Shown in pieces: positions 17,917 through 26,276 of a stretch of DNA of 64,000 nucleotides. The notes under the pieces are model-generated. The model did no database searches. It was not told where the DNA came from and saw nothing but the letters and a program-made list of their open reading frames with translations. Source of the DNA: Actinoplanes sp. N902-109 (GTDB lineage Bacteria; Actinomycetota; Actinomycetes; Mycobacteriales; Micromonosporaceae); assembly GCF_000389965.1 (NCBI RefSeq), contig NC_021191.1, positions 3,101,501 through 3,165,500 of the forward strand, read 5' to 3'. Numbering within the stretch: the first letter of the stretch is position 1; each line of letters starts with the position of its first letter. Made by a program: the position numbers and the translations under genes.

Positions 17917-18596
17917 CCGACCCCGCGAGCTTCCTGCACCGCTCCCTGCCGGAGGCGGTCTACCTGGAGCTGCGCCGAAAGATCCTCAACAACGAGTACG
18001 AGGCGGGTCAGCGCCTGATCGAGGCGCCCCTCGCCGAGGAGCTGGGGGTCAGCCGGTCCACCGTCCGGGAGGCGCTGCGCCAGCTCAACGTCGACGGCCT
18101 GGTCGAGATCACGCCCCGCCGGCACAGCGTGGTGACCCGCATGTCGTACGAGGAGATCCGGGATGCCTGCTACGCGCGCTTCGTGCTCGAAGCCGGCGCC
18201 GCCCGCCTGCTGACCTTCCACAAAGATCCCATCCTCGACCGGCTGCAGGCGGTGGTGGACCGGATGGCTGCCACCGCCCTCAACGGCGACGTGGCCGCCA
18301 TGATCGACCTCGACACGGAGTTCCACAGCTGCATCGTCGACGCCGCCGGCAAACACCGCCTGGCCGCCCTTTGGCGCACCCTGGACGCCCAGATGGGCGC
18401 CCTGATGCGCTCCTCGATCGACCGCCAGCACATCGGCCTCGACGAGGCCGCACGCCGCCACCAGCAGGTGGTCGACGTGTTCCGGGTCGGCACCGCCGAG
18501 GACTTCGTGCAGATCCTGGAGGAGCACTACCTGGGCGCGGTCGACAGCATGGCCCAGGCCGGTGTCCTGGACTCAGCGGGCGCCCGCAAGCCGTGA
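17913..18596 (+). CDS. GntR family regulator, FCD (FadR) subfamily
   Basis: A 227-residue repressor-type protein. The N-terminal winged helix (ILNNEYEAGQRLIEAPLAEE, then LGVSRSTVREALRQL) is typical of GntR; the C-terminal all-helical FCD domain has the Asp/His metal-site pattern (LDTEFHSCIV and a later His). FCD regulators usually sense a carboxylic acid pathway intermediate. As the last regulatory gene of the cluster it is the prime candidate to control it through the CGGTCGAC repeats at 3125-3154. It overlaps the neighbours on both sides by four bases. Confidence 0.88.
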   Translation: MTDPASFLHRSLPEAVYLELRRKILNNEYEAGQRLIEAPLAEELGVSRSTVREALRQLNVDGLVEITPRRHSVVTRMSYEEIRDACYARFVLEAGAARLLTFHKDPILDRLQAVVDRMAATALNGDVAAMIDLDTEFHSCIVDAAGKHRLAALWRTLDAQMGALMRSSIDRQHIGLDEAARRHQQVVDVFRVGTAEDFVQILEEHYLGAVDSMAQAGVLDSAGARKP

Positions 18597-20149
18597 CCCG
18601 GTCGGTTCCCCACCTGGGCACGCGGAGGAAAGGCAGCCGCCCCGGATGCGGAAGGCTCCTCGCAGCCCTGCTTCTCGCTGCGGGATGCACGCTGACATCC
18701 GCATGCGAGTCCGCACCCGCGCCCGCGCCCGCCCGGGTCGCGGGCTCGGCGCCGCCGGCCACCATCCCGTCCCTCCAGCAGTGGACAGCCGCCTCGGGGT
18801 CCTACACCTTCACGGCGGGATCACGGGTCGTGACGAGCACCGCGGCCCTGCAGACCGCTGCGGGGTTGCTTGCCGCGGATCTGCGGGCGGTCACCGGCTA
18901 TCCGGTGCCGGTTGTGTCCGGCAGTCCGGCCGATGGTGATGTTGTGCTCGCCACCGGTAGTTACGGTGACGAGGGTTATCGGCTCGCCCTGGCCGGCACG
19001 GCCACGATCAGTGGCAGCACCACCGGGGTCTTCTACGGGACCCAGACCCTGCTGCAGATGCTCAAGCAGGACCGGTCCCTGTCCCGGGGCACCGCCACGG
19101 ATGCGCCGGTCTACCGCGATCGTGGTTTCATGATCGACACTGCCCGGAAGTTCTACAGCATCGACTGGCTGCGCGCCCGGGTGCGTGACCTGGCGTATCT
19201 GAAGTACAACCGGTTGCACCTGCACCTGAGCGATGATCAGGACTTCCGGATCGAGAGCAGCAGCCACCCCGAGGTCGTGTCGGCCCTGCATTACACCAAG
19301 GCGCAGATCGCCGATCTCGTGGCGTATGCGGCGCGGTACCAGATCACGGTCGTTCCCGAGATCGACATGCCCGGGCACATGACCCGCATCCTGCGCGACA
19401 AACCCGGCCTCAGCCTGGTGCGCGACAACGGCACCCGCAGCCTGGACCTGTCGAGCGACCAGGCCTGGCCGCTGGCTCGTGATCTGATCACCGAGTACCT
19501 GCCGTTGTTCCCCGGTCCCTGGTGGCATCTGGGTGCTGATGAATGGCTCAGCACCGCGGAGATGGCGCAGTTCCCGCAACTCGATCGGCGTGCTCGGCAG
19601 CTGTTCGGCGCCTCTGCTACCGGCCGGGATCTGCAGTACGACCTCATCAACAAGGTCAACGATCTGGTCCGATCCCACGGCAAGACCTTGCGGATCTGGA
19701 ACGATCAGCTTGTTGAGGGAACCGTCGTCGAGGTCGCGCCAACCGTTCAGATCGCCCACTGGTACGGCGCGACCGACATGACCCCGCAGGCTCTCGCCGA
19801 CCGCGGCCACGACCTCATCAACGCCAACTGGAACCAGCTGTACTACATCATCGGCGTCAGCCGGCCCGACCCGGCCGCCATCTACGCATCGTTCGTCCCC
19901 AACCAGTTCGCCTTCGGCGCCGGCACCACCGCCGTTGCCGGCACGGACCCGCACCTGCTGGGCGCCCAATTCAGCCTCTGGGGTGAGCCCGGCCATGACG
20001 AGTCCGCCACCGACATCGCCACCAACCTGAAGGACCCGCTGCGGGTTGTTGCCCAGGAGACCTGGGGCTCGCCGAAACCCACCCCGGCGTACGCCACGTA
20101 CACCGCCATCATCAGAGCCGTCGGCGACGCACCCGCCGCCCGGGACTGA
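18593..20149 (+). CDS. GH20 beta-N-acetylhexosaminidase lipoprotein
   Basis: A 518-residue exported enzyme that removes terminal N-acetylglucosamine or N-acetylgalactosamine. GTG 18593 lies in a GTGA overlap with the GntR gene. No later in-frame start gives a signal peptide. The signal ends in LLLAAGC, so Cys32 may be lipidated. A GH20b-like domain precedes the catalytic barrel, which begins near YRDRGFMIDTARKF; the catalytic Asp-Glu pair is in HLGADEW (about residues 315-316). Its coupling to the operon supports a glycosylated or amino-sugar-containing substrate. Confidence 0.9.
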   Translation: MTRSVPHLGTRRKGSRPGCGRLLAALLLAAGCTLTSACESAPAPAPARVAGSAPPATIPSLQQWTAASGSYTFTAGSRVVTSTAALQTAAGLLAADLRAVTGYPVPVVSGSPADGDVVLATGSYGDEGYRLALAGTATISGSTTGVFYGTQTLLQMLKQDRSLSRGTATDAPVYRDRGFMIDTARKFYSIDWLRARVRDLAYLKYNRLHLHLSDDQDFRIESSSHPEVVSALHYTKAQIADLVAYAARYQITVVPEIDMPGHMTRILRDKPGLSLVRDNGTRSLDLSSDQAWPLARDLITEYLPLFPGPWWHLGADEWLSTAEMAQFPQLDRRARQLFGASATGRDLQYDLINKVNDLVRSHGKTLRIWNDQLVEGTVVEVAPTVQIAHWYGATDMTPQALADRGHDLINANWNQLYYIIGVSRPDPAAIYASFVPNQFAFGAGTTAVAGTDPHLLGAQFSLWGEPGHDESATDIATNLKDPLRVVAQETWGSPKPTPAYATYTAIIRAVGDAPAARD

Positions 20150-20172
20150 CCCGCCCCGGCGCCGGGCCGCAC

Positions 20173-20358
20173 TCAGCTGCCGCGCAGCACCTCCTCCTCG
20201 CGTGCGGTCAACCGGTCCAGCGTGCCGACGGGGGTGGCGTCGAGCGCAGGCGTCCCGGCGACGAAGTGCGTGATCAGCTCGTCAGCATCAGCATCAGCAG
20301 CCGCGCCGACGCCAGGATGTGTGCCGGGTGCTGACCGCGCAGTGACCAGGCGGGGCAT
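20173..20358 (-). pseudogene. Remnant of NarL/LuxR-type response regulator (linker and start of HTH only)
   Basis: The 61-codon frame ends in DRLTAREEEVL then stops, which matches the linker and first residues of a LuxR-type HTH in NarL-family response regulators (normally LTxREREVL followed by about 55 more residues). The receiver domain is absent upstream and the HTH is missing downstream. Its ATG overlaps the stop of the upstream gene (TGATG), probably by chance. It is most likely a leftover of a deleted two-component gene; a new small protein is the alternative. Confidence 0.5.
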
Positions 20359-21146
20359 CAGCTGACGCGCTCAACGGTGATCGACTTTTGGTCGAGCGCG
20401 GGTGGAACGGCTCCGGTCGGCAGGCCTTCACCCTTGGCGTTCAGGCACCGCGTGCGCAGAATGGCGCTGTCCTCGGAGCTGATCAAGGCCGCTACCAGGG
20501 TGTAGTGGAAGTGATCGGTGCCGGAGCCCGCTTCACCCACATTGAGCATTCTCCCCCTCCACTCCCCGTCCGAATCCTCGATGGCGGGCCGGCACTCGCC
20601 GAAGAAGCGAAGGTTCGTCGAGGGCGCGATGACGTAAGTCCATATCGCCGCCTCGGCAGTTGGTGTCCACGTACCTTCCATCTGTACGTTGCGATTCACC
20701 TGCTCCTGCGGTGCCGGCTTGGTAACCGCGAACTTCTTCGGCTGAACAGGAACACCCTGATGTGTGGTGTGCGGGGAGCTCAGCGGAGTGGCGGGCGCCG
20801 ACTGGTGCGGGGAAGTGCCACCGGCAGACGGCTCGGGAGGGCTTGCTGCAAGTGATGACACATCGACCGGTGACGGCGGTGGTGCGACGGCTGATGATGC
20901 GGCCGAGCCGACGGGTGAGGCGCCGGCAGGATTGCTCGGGGACGACGTCTGGCCGGTGTTCGGCGCAGCCTTCGCTTCATTGGTGCCGGGGTATTTCTGA
21001 ATGACCGCCGTGGCGATGGCGCCGGCCAGTCCGATGACGGCCACCAGGAGGGTGACCTGCCCCTGATTCAGTTTGCTCGTGCTGTTTCTCGTTCCCTGCC
21101 GGCGTGGCTTTTTCTTGGCCCGGTCATTGTTGGCTCCAGCGGTCAC
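20358..21146 (-). CDS. Hypothetical membrane-anchored protein with Pro/Ser-rich linker
   Basis: A 262-residue protein of unknown function. A basic cytoplasmic start (RAKKKPRRQGTRN) is followed by one membrane helix (VTLLVAVIGLAGAIATAVI, about residues 27-45), a long Ser/Pro/Ala-rich linker, and a C-terminal extracytoplasmic domain of about 110 residues with two cysteines (GECRPAIED and TRCLNAKG) that could form a disulfide. The proposed start is GTG 21146; an in-frame ATG about 13 codons upstream is possible. I do not recognise the C-terminal domain. The flanking genes are degraded. Confidence 0.6.
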   Translation of the reverse strand: MTAGANNDRAKKKPRRQGTRNSTSKLNQGQVTLLVAVIGLAGAIATAVIQKYPGTNEAKAAPNTGQTSSPSNPAGASPVGSAASSAVAPPPSPVDVSSLAASPPEPSAGGTSPHQSAPATPLSSPHTTHQGVPVQPKKFAVTKPAPQEQVNRNVQMEGTWTPTAEAAIWTYVIAPSTNLRFFGECRPAIEDSDGEWRGRMLNVGEAGSGTDHFHYTLVAALISSEDSAILRTRCLNAKGEGLPTGAVPPALDQKSITVERVS

Positions 21147-21156
21147 TGTGCCTCGA

Positions 21157-21537
21157 TCAGGAGAGGAGGTTGGCAATGGCGGCATCAGGGTAGACGTCGC
21201 CAACAAGCGTCGCGAAGCGCTCACCGAATCTGCAAATTGCAAGATCGGTAAATGTTTCACGAATCGTTGCTGCCGTACCGTCGACATCCGCAACCCTGCT
21301 GGTCGCCGTGATCGGCTCGGTCCGCAGGGAAGGTTCCGGACCTGCACCTGGGCCAGGTGGCGCCGGATGCCGGGATCCGCGAAGCCGGGCGCCAGTTCGG
21401 TGCAGAGCTGACGCAGCACCACGTCCTCGAGCGCGGTGACCTCGCCGATGCGGCGCCGGAGCCACGAGACGGTGACCAAGGCGATCGCGCCATGGCGATG
21501 TGCCCGGACCTTCGAGGGCGGTGATCACCTCGGTCAC
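21157..21537 (-). pseudogene. Frameshifted remnant of an unknown gene
   Basis: Two reading frames on the minus strand each look protein-like over different halves. One reads VTVSWLRRRIGEVTALED and continues to HLAQVQVRN; the other carries ADVDGTAATIRETFTDLAI down to a stop at 21157. Joining them needs a frame change near 21330. I cannot name the family. The 578-base stretch between the membrane protein and the GH3 gene otherwise holds only the GH3 upstream region. Confidence 0.3.
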
Positions 21538-21724
21538 CGCCGAGCCGACCCGAACGGCGGGTTCGGCGCTGGAACGTTCTTTACAGAGGGCTGTGAGCCA
21601 CCGTTATAGTTTTGCTGGTCAATTGACGCTGATCTATCAGGCTCGGCCAGCTCAGCAGGTCCACCATCGTGACGGACCAGCCGGGAGATCGGAGTGCGCC
21701 ACCTTGGACAGGGGAGAGCCTCAC

Positions 21725-24700
21725 ATGGTGAAGATCGGTTCTACGCCCTCGCGAGGCGGGAGGCGCGGCAGAAGCGCCAGGAGTCCAGGGCGCGGGTTCT
21801 TGGCGGCCGGGCTGGCATTGACCGTGGCGGTGGGCGCGCTCGGCGGGTTCGTACGGCCGGCTCCAGCGTCCGCCGAGGGCACGCCGGCGTACCGGAACAC
21901 CTCGCTGCCGTTCAGTGTCCGGGCGGCGGACCTGGTCTCGCGGATGACGCTGGAGGAGAAGTACGACCAGCTCATCGCGATGCAGCCGCATGCGACCTGG
22001 CGTCCGAAGCCGAAGGCGATCGACCGGCTCGGCGTGAAGTCGTACGGCTACTGGGGGGAGGCGAACCACGGGATCTACTTCCCGACCGTGCCCGGCAACA
22101 ACAACTACACGCAGTATCCGCAGAGCACCTCGATCGCCTCGACGTGGAATCCGGCCATCACCCGGGAGATCGCCGGCGGTATCGCTGACGAGGCCCGCGT
22201 CACCTACAACACGTCCTGCCCGCCGGGTGTGGCGCATCCCGACCCGGTCGGTGGCGCGTGTCACGGCTTGACGTACTGGTCACCGAACCAGAACCTCAAC
22301 CGCGATCCCCGGTGGGGGCGAGCCGACGAGTCGTACACCGAAGATCCTTTCCTGGCGGGCCAGGTGGCCGGCGCCTTCGTGACAGGCATGCAGGGCGACA
22401 CCTCGTCGCGCCCCGACACGATCCCCACCGGGGCGCACGACTACGTCCAGGCGGTCGCCACGCCGAAGCACTACCTGGCGAACAACTCGGAGGCGAACCG
22501 CGACTTCGGCACGTCGAACTTCACCGAGCGTTCGATGCACGAGTATTTCCTGCCGCCCTTCGGGGCCTCGGCCGGCAAGGCGGGCGCGCGCTCGCTGATG
22601 GCCGCCTACAGCGCGCTCAACGTGGTGGAGGACTACACGACGGATTACCCGTCCGCCTCGAGCTACCCGACCCTGTGGAGCCCCCGCGACAATGCCACCC
22701 CCGGTGGTACGCCGGGGACGCCGGCCGCCGCGAGCCGGTACTCCCTCGAGACCATGCTGCGCCGGTCGTACGGCTTCGACGGTTATGTCGTCTCCGACTG
22801 CGATGCGATCACCCGCGTGCACGCGACCGGGACGTCAGGACACTCCTGGCACCCGGTCCAGCTCGGCGGTCAGACGCAGATCAGCAAGACCCTCGGCAAC
22901 GCCTGGGCGCTCAAGGCCGGCACCGATCTCGACTGCTCGGGCGGGGACTACCCCACCGCGACCGGACTCCCGGCGGCGCAGAGCCAAGGGTTCATCAGCG
23001 AGGCCGACGTCGACATCGCGCTCGTGCGTGCCTTCACCGCGCGTTTCCAGCTGGGCGAGTTCGATCCCGTCGCCTCGGTCCCGTGGAACAGTGAGTCCTA
23101 CTCGCTGTCGGCGGCCGGCGATCCTGATGTCAAGCTCGCTTCGCCAGCGCACCGTGCGGTTGCGCACGAGTCCGCCCTCGAAGCGCCCGTGCTGCTGAAG
23201 AACGCCGGCCGGACGCTGCCGTTCGCGGGTGCGACGACCGGCAAGACAGTCGCCCTGGGGCACGTGGACTCGCTGAACGCGTTCCAGTCGGGCTCCTACT
23301 CCGGGCCCACAGCTGTCAACACCACCTTCGCCCAGGCGCTGGCCGAGCGGACGGGGTCATCCGCCTCGGCGGTGACCGCAGGCTCCAGCACGCCGTTCCT
23401 GTCCAGCCACCTCGCGGTGTTCCCCGACGTCCTGAACACCGATGGCACCGCGATCACCACGTCTGTCTGCGCCAGCAGCCCCTGCGATCCCGTCACGGAC
23501 GCGGCGACCGCCGAATACCAGATCTCGCAGGCTGACAACATCGTGGTGGCCGTCGGTCACCGCAACAACGACGGCGGCGAGGGCGCGGACCGCGCCACGG
23601 TCGCCATGCCACGCATGCAGGCCGAGCTGATCCGGGACTCGATCGCCCCGCTCGCCCGCAAGTACGGCAAGAAGATCGTGGTGTGGATCCAGGCCAAGAC
23701 CATGGTCGACGTCAGCGCGTTCAAGGACCTGCCGAGCGTCGGGGCGATCGTGTGGTCGTCCTTCAACGGCATGTACCAGGGCAAGGCGATGGCCGAGTTG
23801 GTGTTCAACGACAAAGTGACGCTCGAGGACGGGCGTGCCGCGGTCGCCAACTTCTCGGGCAAGCTGCCGCTGACGTGGTATTCCGACGTCGACGCCCAGC
23901 TCGGGCCGGCGGCCGCTCCGGACCGCGCGATCGAGGATTACCGGATGACCGAGGCGGAAGGCGCCAAGTGCGGCCGGACGTACCTCTACTACCGGGTGGG
24001 TCCCGGTTGCGCGGCTCCCCACTATGTGTTCGGCCGGGGTCTCTCGTACTCGCCGTTCGGCTACGGCACCCCGAGACTGTCCTCCTCGAGGATCACTCCC
24101 GACGATGCGGTGACGGTCTCGGTGCCCGTGTGGAACCGGGCCGCCACCAACCCGGGCAAGGCTGTCGTGGAGGTCTACGCCCGGGCTCCGGAGGGAGCCG
24201 ACGGGAACCAGCGCCCGCTCAAGCAGCTCAAGGGTTTCGTCAAGAGCGGCCTGATCGCTGGGAGCGCGACGACGGTCAAGGTCACCATCGGCGCCGGTGA
24301 CCTGTGGTTCTGGGACGACGTGAAGCACAAGAAGGTGTTCCCCACGGGCGACTGGACCATCCTGGCCGGCCCGAGCTCGGCCGACGCGGACCTGAAGCCG
24401 GTGCGCCTGCGGGTGACCGGACACCGTACGGGCGGCGTCGAAGTGGTCTCGGCCCAGCCGGACGCCACCGAGTTGAGTCTGGACACCCCGGACAACCGGA
24501 TCAACGCCCAACTGTCGGTCACCAAGCACGACATGACGTTCTGGGATCTCTCCGAGCGGGCGCTCAAGGTCAAGTACACCTCCTCGGACCCGGCGGTCGC
24601 GAGGGTCGACGCCGGCGGCTCGGTCAAGCCCGTGTCGGCCGGCGCGGTCCTGATCACGGCCAGGGCCACCGCCAACGGGGAGAGCAGATCGACCACATTC

Positions 24701-25135
24701 CCGGTCGTGGTGACCTCCGGCGCACCGGACGCCACCGGCTCGGCTTTCCCGGACGCCTACACCTCGCGGGTCGACTTCGGTGACCGGCACGTCCCGCTCG
24801 ACCAGGCATCCTCGGGGACGAAGCTGTCCGCGAGTGTGTCCCCGGCCGACCCGGCCACGACGTACAGCTACCAGATCGCCCCGATGGACACCAACACCGC
24901 CGCAGCGAGCGTCACCTCGTCCGGAGTCCTGACCGCGGCCAGGACCGGGCATGTACGGGTCACTGTCACAGCAACCGGTGCCGGCGTGCAGACGTCGGAG
25001 TCCGCCCTGGTCACGATCACACCCAGATGCCGGTTCGGCGGGGTGCGGCCACCGCTGGCCGGCGACGGCCCGACCCGCGTGCCGACGAGTTGCCGATCGA
25101 CCGGGCCGGCGGCTCCGTTCCAGCCATCGCCCTGA
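21725..25135 (+). CDS. Secreted GH3 beta-glycosidase with C-terminal Ig-like (BIG2) domains
   Basis: A 1136-residue secreted enzyme, probably a beta-xylosidase or beta-glucosidase releasing terminal sugars from plant or fungal polysaccharide. A signal peptide (about residues 1-50, ending ASA-EG) precedes the GH3 N-terminal barrel with the KHYLANN motif and the nucleophile in VVSDCDAI (about Asp358). Then come the GH3 C-terminal domain, a fibronectin-III-like domain, and bacterial Ig-like repeats near residues 900-1100. GGGGAGAG precedes ATG 21725. After SALVTITPR the last 40 residues are Arg/Pro-rich and unlike the rest, suggesting a frameshift or truncation of the 3' end. Confidence 0.92.
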   Translation: MVKIGSTPSRGGRRGRSARSPGRGFLAAGLALTVAVGALGGFVRPAPASAEGTPAYRNTSLPFSVRAADLVSRMTLEEKYDQLIAMQPHATWRPKPKAIDRLGVKSYGYWGEANHGIYFPTVPGNNNYTQYPQSTSIASTWNPAITREIAGGIADEARVTYNTSCPPGVAHPDPVGGACHGLTYWSPNQNLNRDPRWGRADESYTEDPFLAGQVAGAFVTGMQGDTSSRPDTIPTGAHDYVQAVATPKHYLANNSEANRDFGTSNFTERSMHEYFLPPFGASAGKAGARSLMAAYSALNVVEDYTTDYPSASSYPTLWSPRDNATPGGTPGTPAAASRYSLETMLRRSYGFDGYVVSDCDAITRVHATGTSGHSWHPVQLGGQTQISKTLGNAWALKAGTDLDCSGGDYPTATGLPAAQSQGFISEADVDIALVRAFTARFQLGEFDPVASVPWNSESYSLSAAGDPDVKLASPAHRAVAHESALEAPVLLKNAGRTLPFAGATTGKTVALGHVDSLNAFQSGSYSGPTAVNTTFAQALAERTGSSASAVTAGSSTPFLSSHLAVFPDVLNTDGTAITTSVCASSPCDPVTDAATAEYQISQADNIVVAVGHRNNDGGEGADRATVAMPRMQAELIRDSIAPLARKYGKKIVVWIQAKTMVDVSAFKDLPSVGAIVWSSFNGMYQGKAMAELVFNDKVTLEDGRAAVANFSGKLPLTWYSDVDAQLGPAAAPDRAIEDYRMTEAEGAKCGRTYLYYRVGPGCAAPHYVFGRGLSYSPFGYGTPRLSSSRITPDDAVTVSVPVWNRAATNPGKAVVEVYARAPEGADGNQRPLKQLKGFVKSGLIAGSATTVKVTIGAGDLWFWDDVKHKKVFPTGDWTILAGPSSADADLKPVRLRVTGHRTGGVEVVSAQPDATELSLDTPDNRINAQLSVTKHDMTFWDLSERALKVKYTSSDPAVARVDAGGSVKPVSAGAVLITARATANGESRSTTFPVVVTSGAPDATGSAFPDAYTSRVDFGDRHVPLDQASSGTKLSASVSPADPATTYSYQIAPMDTNTAAASVTSSGVLTAARTGHVRVTVTATGAGVQTSESALVTITPRCRFGGVRPPLAGDGPTRVPTSCRSTGPAAPFQPSP

Positions 25136-25179
25136 CCATCAGCGGATCTCGCGTCCGGCAGCGGACGATGCTCCCGGAA

Positions 25180-25220
25180 GCCGGGTAGCCCGAGGGTGTC
25201 AGATCCTCGGGCTGCCCGGC
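25180..25220. terminator. Bidirectional terminator between GH3 and STAS genes
   Basis: A 16-bp stem (25180-25195 with 25205-25220), perfect except for one G-U pair, encloses a nine-base loop. It lies between convergent genes and can serve both. Confidence 0.8.
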
Positions 25221-25255
25221 ACCGGCCGGGCTCGCTCCGTACCCCTCATCGGGCT

Positions 25256-25594
25256 TCAGGAGCAGAGCACCTCCGCCAGGCCGGTGATGTCCAGAACCTG
25301 CTGGACGATGCCGTAGCCGTTGACGACGCTGAAGCCGCGCCGCAAGGTGGTGGCGGCCTCGTATCCGGCGACGAGGCTGGCCACGGCGTGGGAGTCGATG
25401 AGCCGGGTGTGCTCGAGGTCGACGATCACCCGCCGCACGTGTGGCCGGCCCGCAGCCTCGACCAGGGCCTTGGTGAGGGCGTCGCCGATGCTCGTGTCGA
25501 ACTCTCCGGACAGGCACACTCGCATCTCACCGGTCGGTGTCTGCTGGCAGGAGATGGTGAAGGGCGGGGTCGTCACAACCGCAGTGTCTACCAC
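25256..25594 (-). CDS. STAS domain anti-sigma factor antagonist
   Basis: A 112-residue SpoIIAA/RsbV-like protein. The STAS core is visible as VCLSGEFD, then VIVDLEHTRLIDSHAVASL, where the Ser of IDSHAV is the position phosphorylated in this family. Unphosphorylated antagonists bind an anti-sigma ATPase and free a stress sigma factor. The start is GTG 25594. An RsbW-like ATPase gene lies 21 bases upstream on the same strand, so the two likely form a partner-switching pair. Confidence 0.88.
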   Translation of the reverse strand: MVDTAVVTTPPFTISCQQTPTGEMRVCLSGEFDTSIGDALTKALVEAAGRPHVRRVIVDLEHTRLIDSHAVASLVAGYEAATTLRRGFSVVNGYGIVQQVLDITGLAEVLCS

Positions 25595-25615
25595 GGGTGT
25601 ATGACAAAGTCGGGG

Positions 25616-26062
25616 CTACGGCTCCCGCCGGCGTGAACGCGGCCGGGGGAAGGAGGCCCAGATGTGTTTGGTCGTAGCGGTGGTGTACCAGCTGACCTGA
25701 TCGGCGATGGCCATGCAGATCATCAGCCCGCGGCCGCCGACCCCGAAGGCCTGCCGGTCGGTCATGGGTCTCGGCATGTCGTGGATGCCGTGGTCGCTGA
25801 CGTCGAGGACATAGCAGTCGTCGTCGCCGAGCAACCGGACCAGGACTGGCGGCTTTCCGTGCCGCAGCGCGTTACCGGCCAGTTCGGTCGCGACCAGCCC
25901 GATCGCCTGGGCTGTCGGGGCGGCGTCGACGTCGGCCGGCTGGGCCGCCACGAGGCGGGTCACCCCGTCGCGGATCGTAGCCAGGTCGGTGCCCACGGTG
26001 ACGGACCAGGCGTGGAGGGTGGACATCGGCGCGGGTGGCCTGGGCATCCACGTCGGCTCCAT
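25616..26062 (-). CDS. ATP-binding (HATPase_c) RsbW-like anti-sigma/serine kinase protein
   Basis: A 148-residue GHKL ATPase without a histidine-kinase dimerisation domain, as in RsbW/SpoIIAB. The N box is ELAGNALRHGKPP, the G1 box DVSDHGI, and the G2 region GVGGRGLMICMAIAD. It would phosphorylate the neighbouring STAS protein and sequester a sigma factor. ATG 26062 is chosen because it follows a sigma-B-like promoter closely; ATG 26026 is an alternative start. No sigma-factor gene is in the window, so the partner is elsewhere. Confidence 0.85.
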   Translation of the reverse strand: MEPTWMPRPPAPMSTLHAWSVTVGTDLATIRDGVTRLVAAQPADVDAAPTAQAIGLVATELAGNALRHGKPPVLVRLLGDDDCYVLDVSDHGIHDMPRPMTDRQAFGVGGRGLMICMAIADQVSWYTTATTKHIWASFPRPRSRRREP

Positions 26063-26073
26063 GGGCCACCGTG

Positions 26074-26098
26074 TTGCCCGTACCGGGGAATCGGAAAC
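26074..26098 (-). promoter_or_regulatory. Candidate stress-sigma (sigma-B type) promoter
   Basis: On the minus strand GTTT (26098-26095) and GGGCAA (26079-26074) are separated by 15 bases. This is close to the actinomycete sigma-B consensus GTTT-N14-16-GGGTAT. It lies just upstream of the RsbW-like gene, which in other systems is itself under stress-sigma control. One -10 position mismatches. Confidence 0.4.
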
Positions 26099-26276
26099 TC
26101 TTTGAGCGCTTTGCGCTGAGATCAGTTCGCCGGCGGGCTCGGCGGCACCGCGGCCGGAGCACGGCGCGGCCCGGCCCAGCCGGGTACGGACCCGCCCCAC
26201 CAGCCGGCCCGGGCTCACCGGTACGGTGGTCGAGCCGCCAGGACAGCGTCCGCCCCTGACGTGCACGGATGTCCTG

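Noticed and set aside
20152..20168. GC palindrome CCCGGCGCCGGG after the GH20 gene as a terminator
   Set aside because: It has no loop; a 12-bp palindrome of G and C is expected by chance in this composition.
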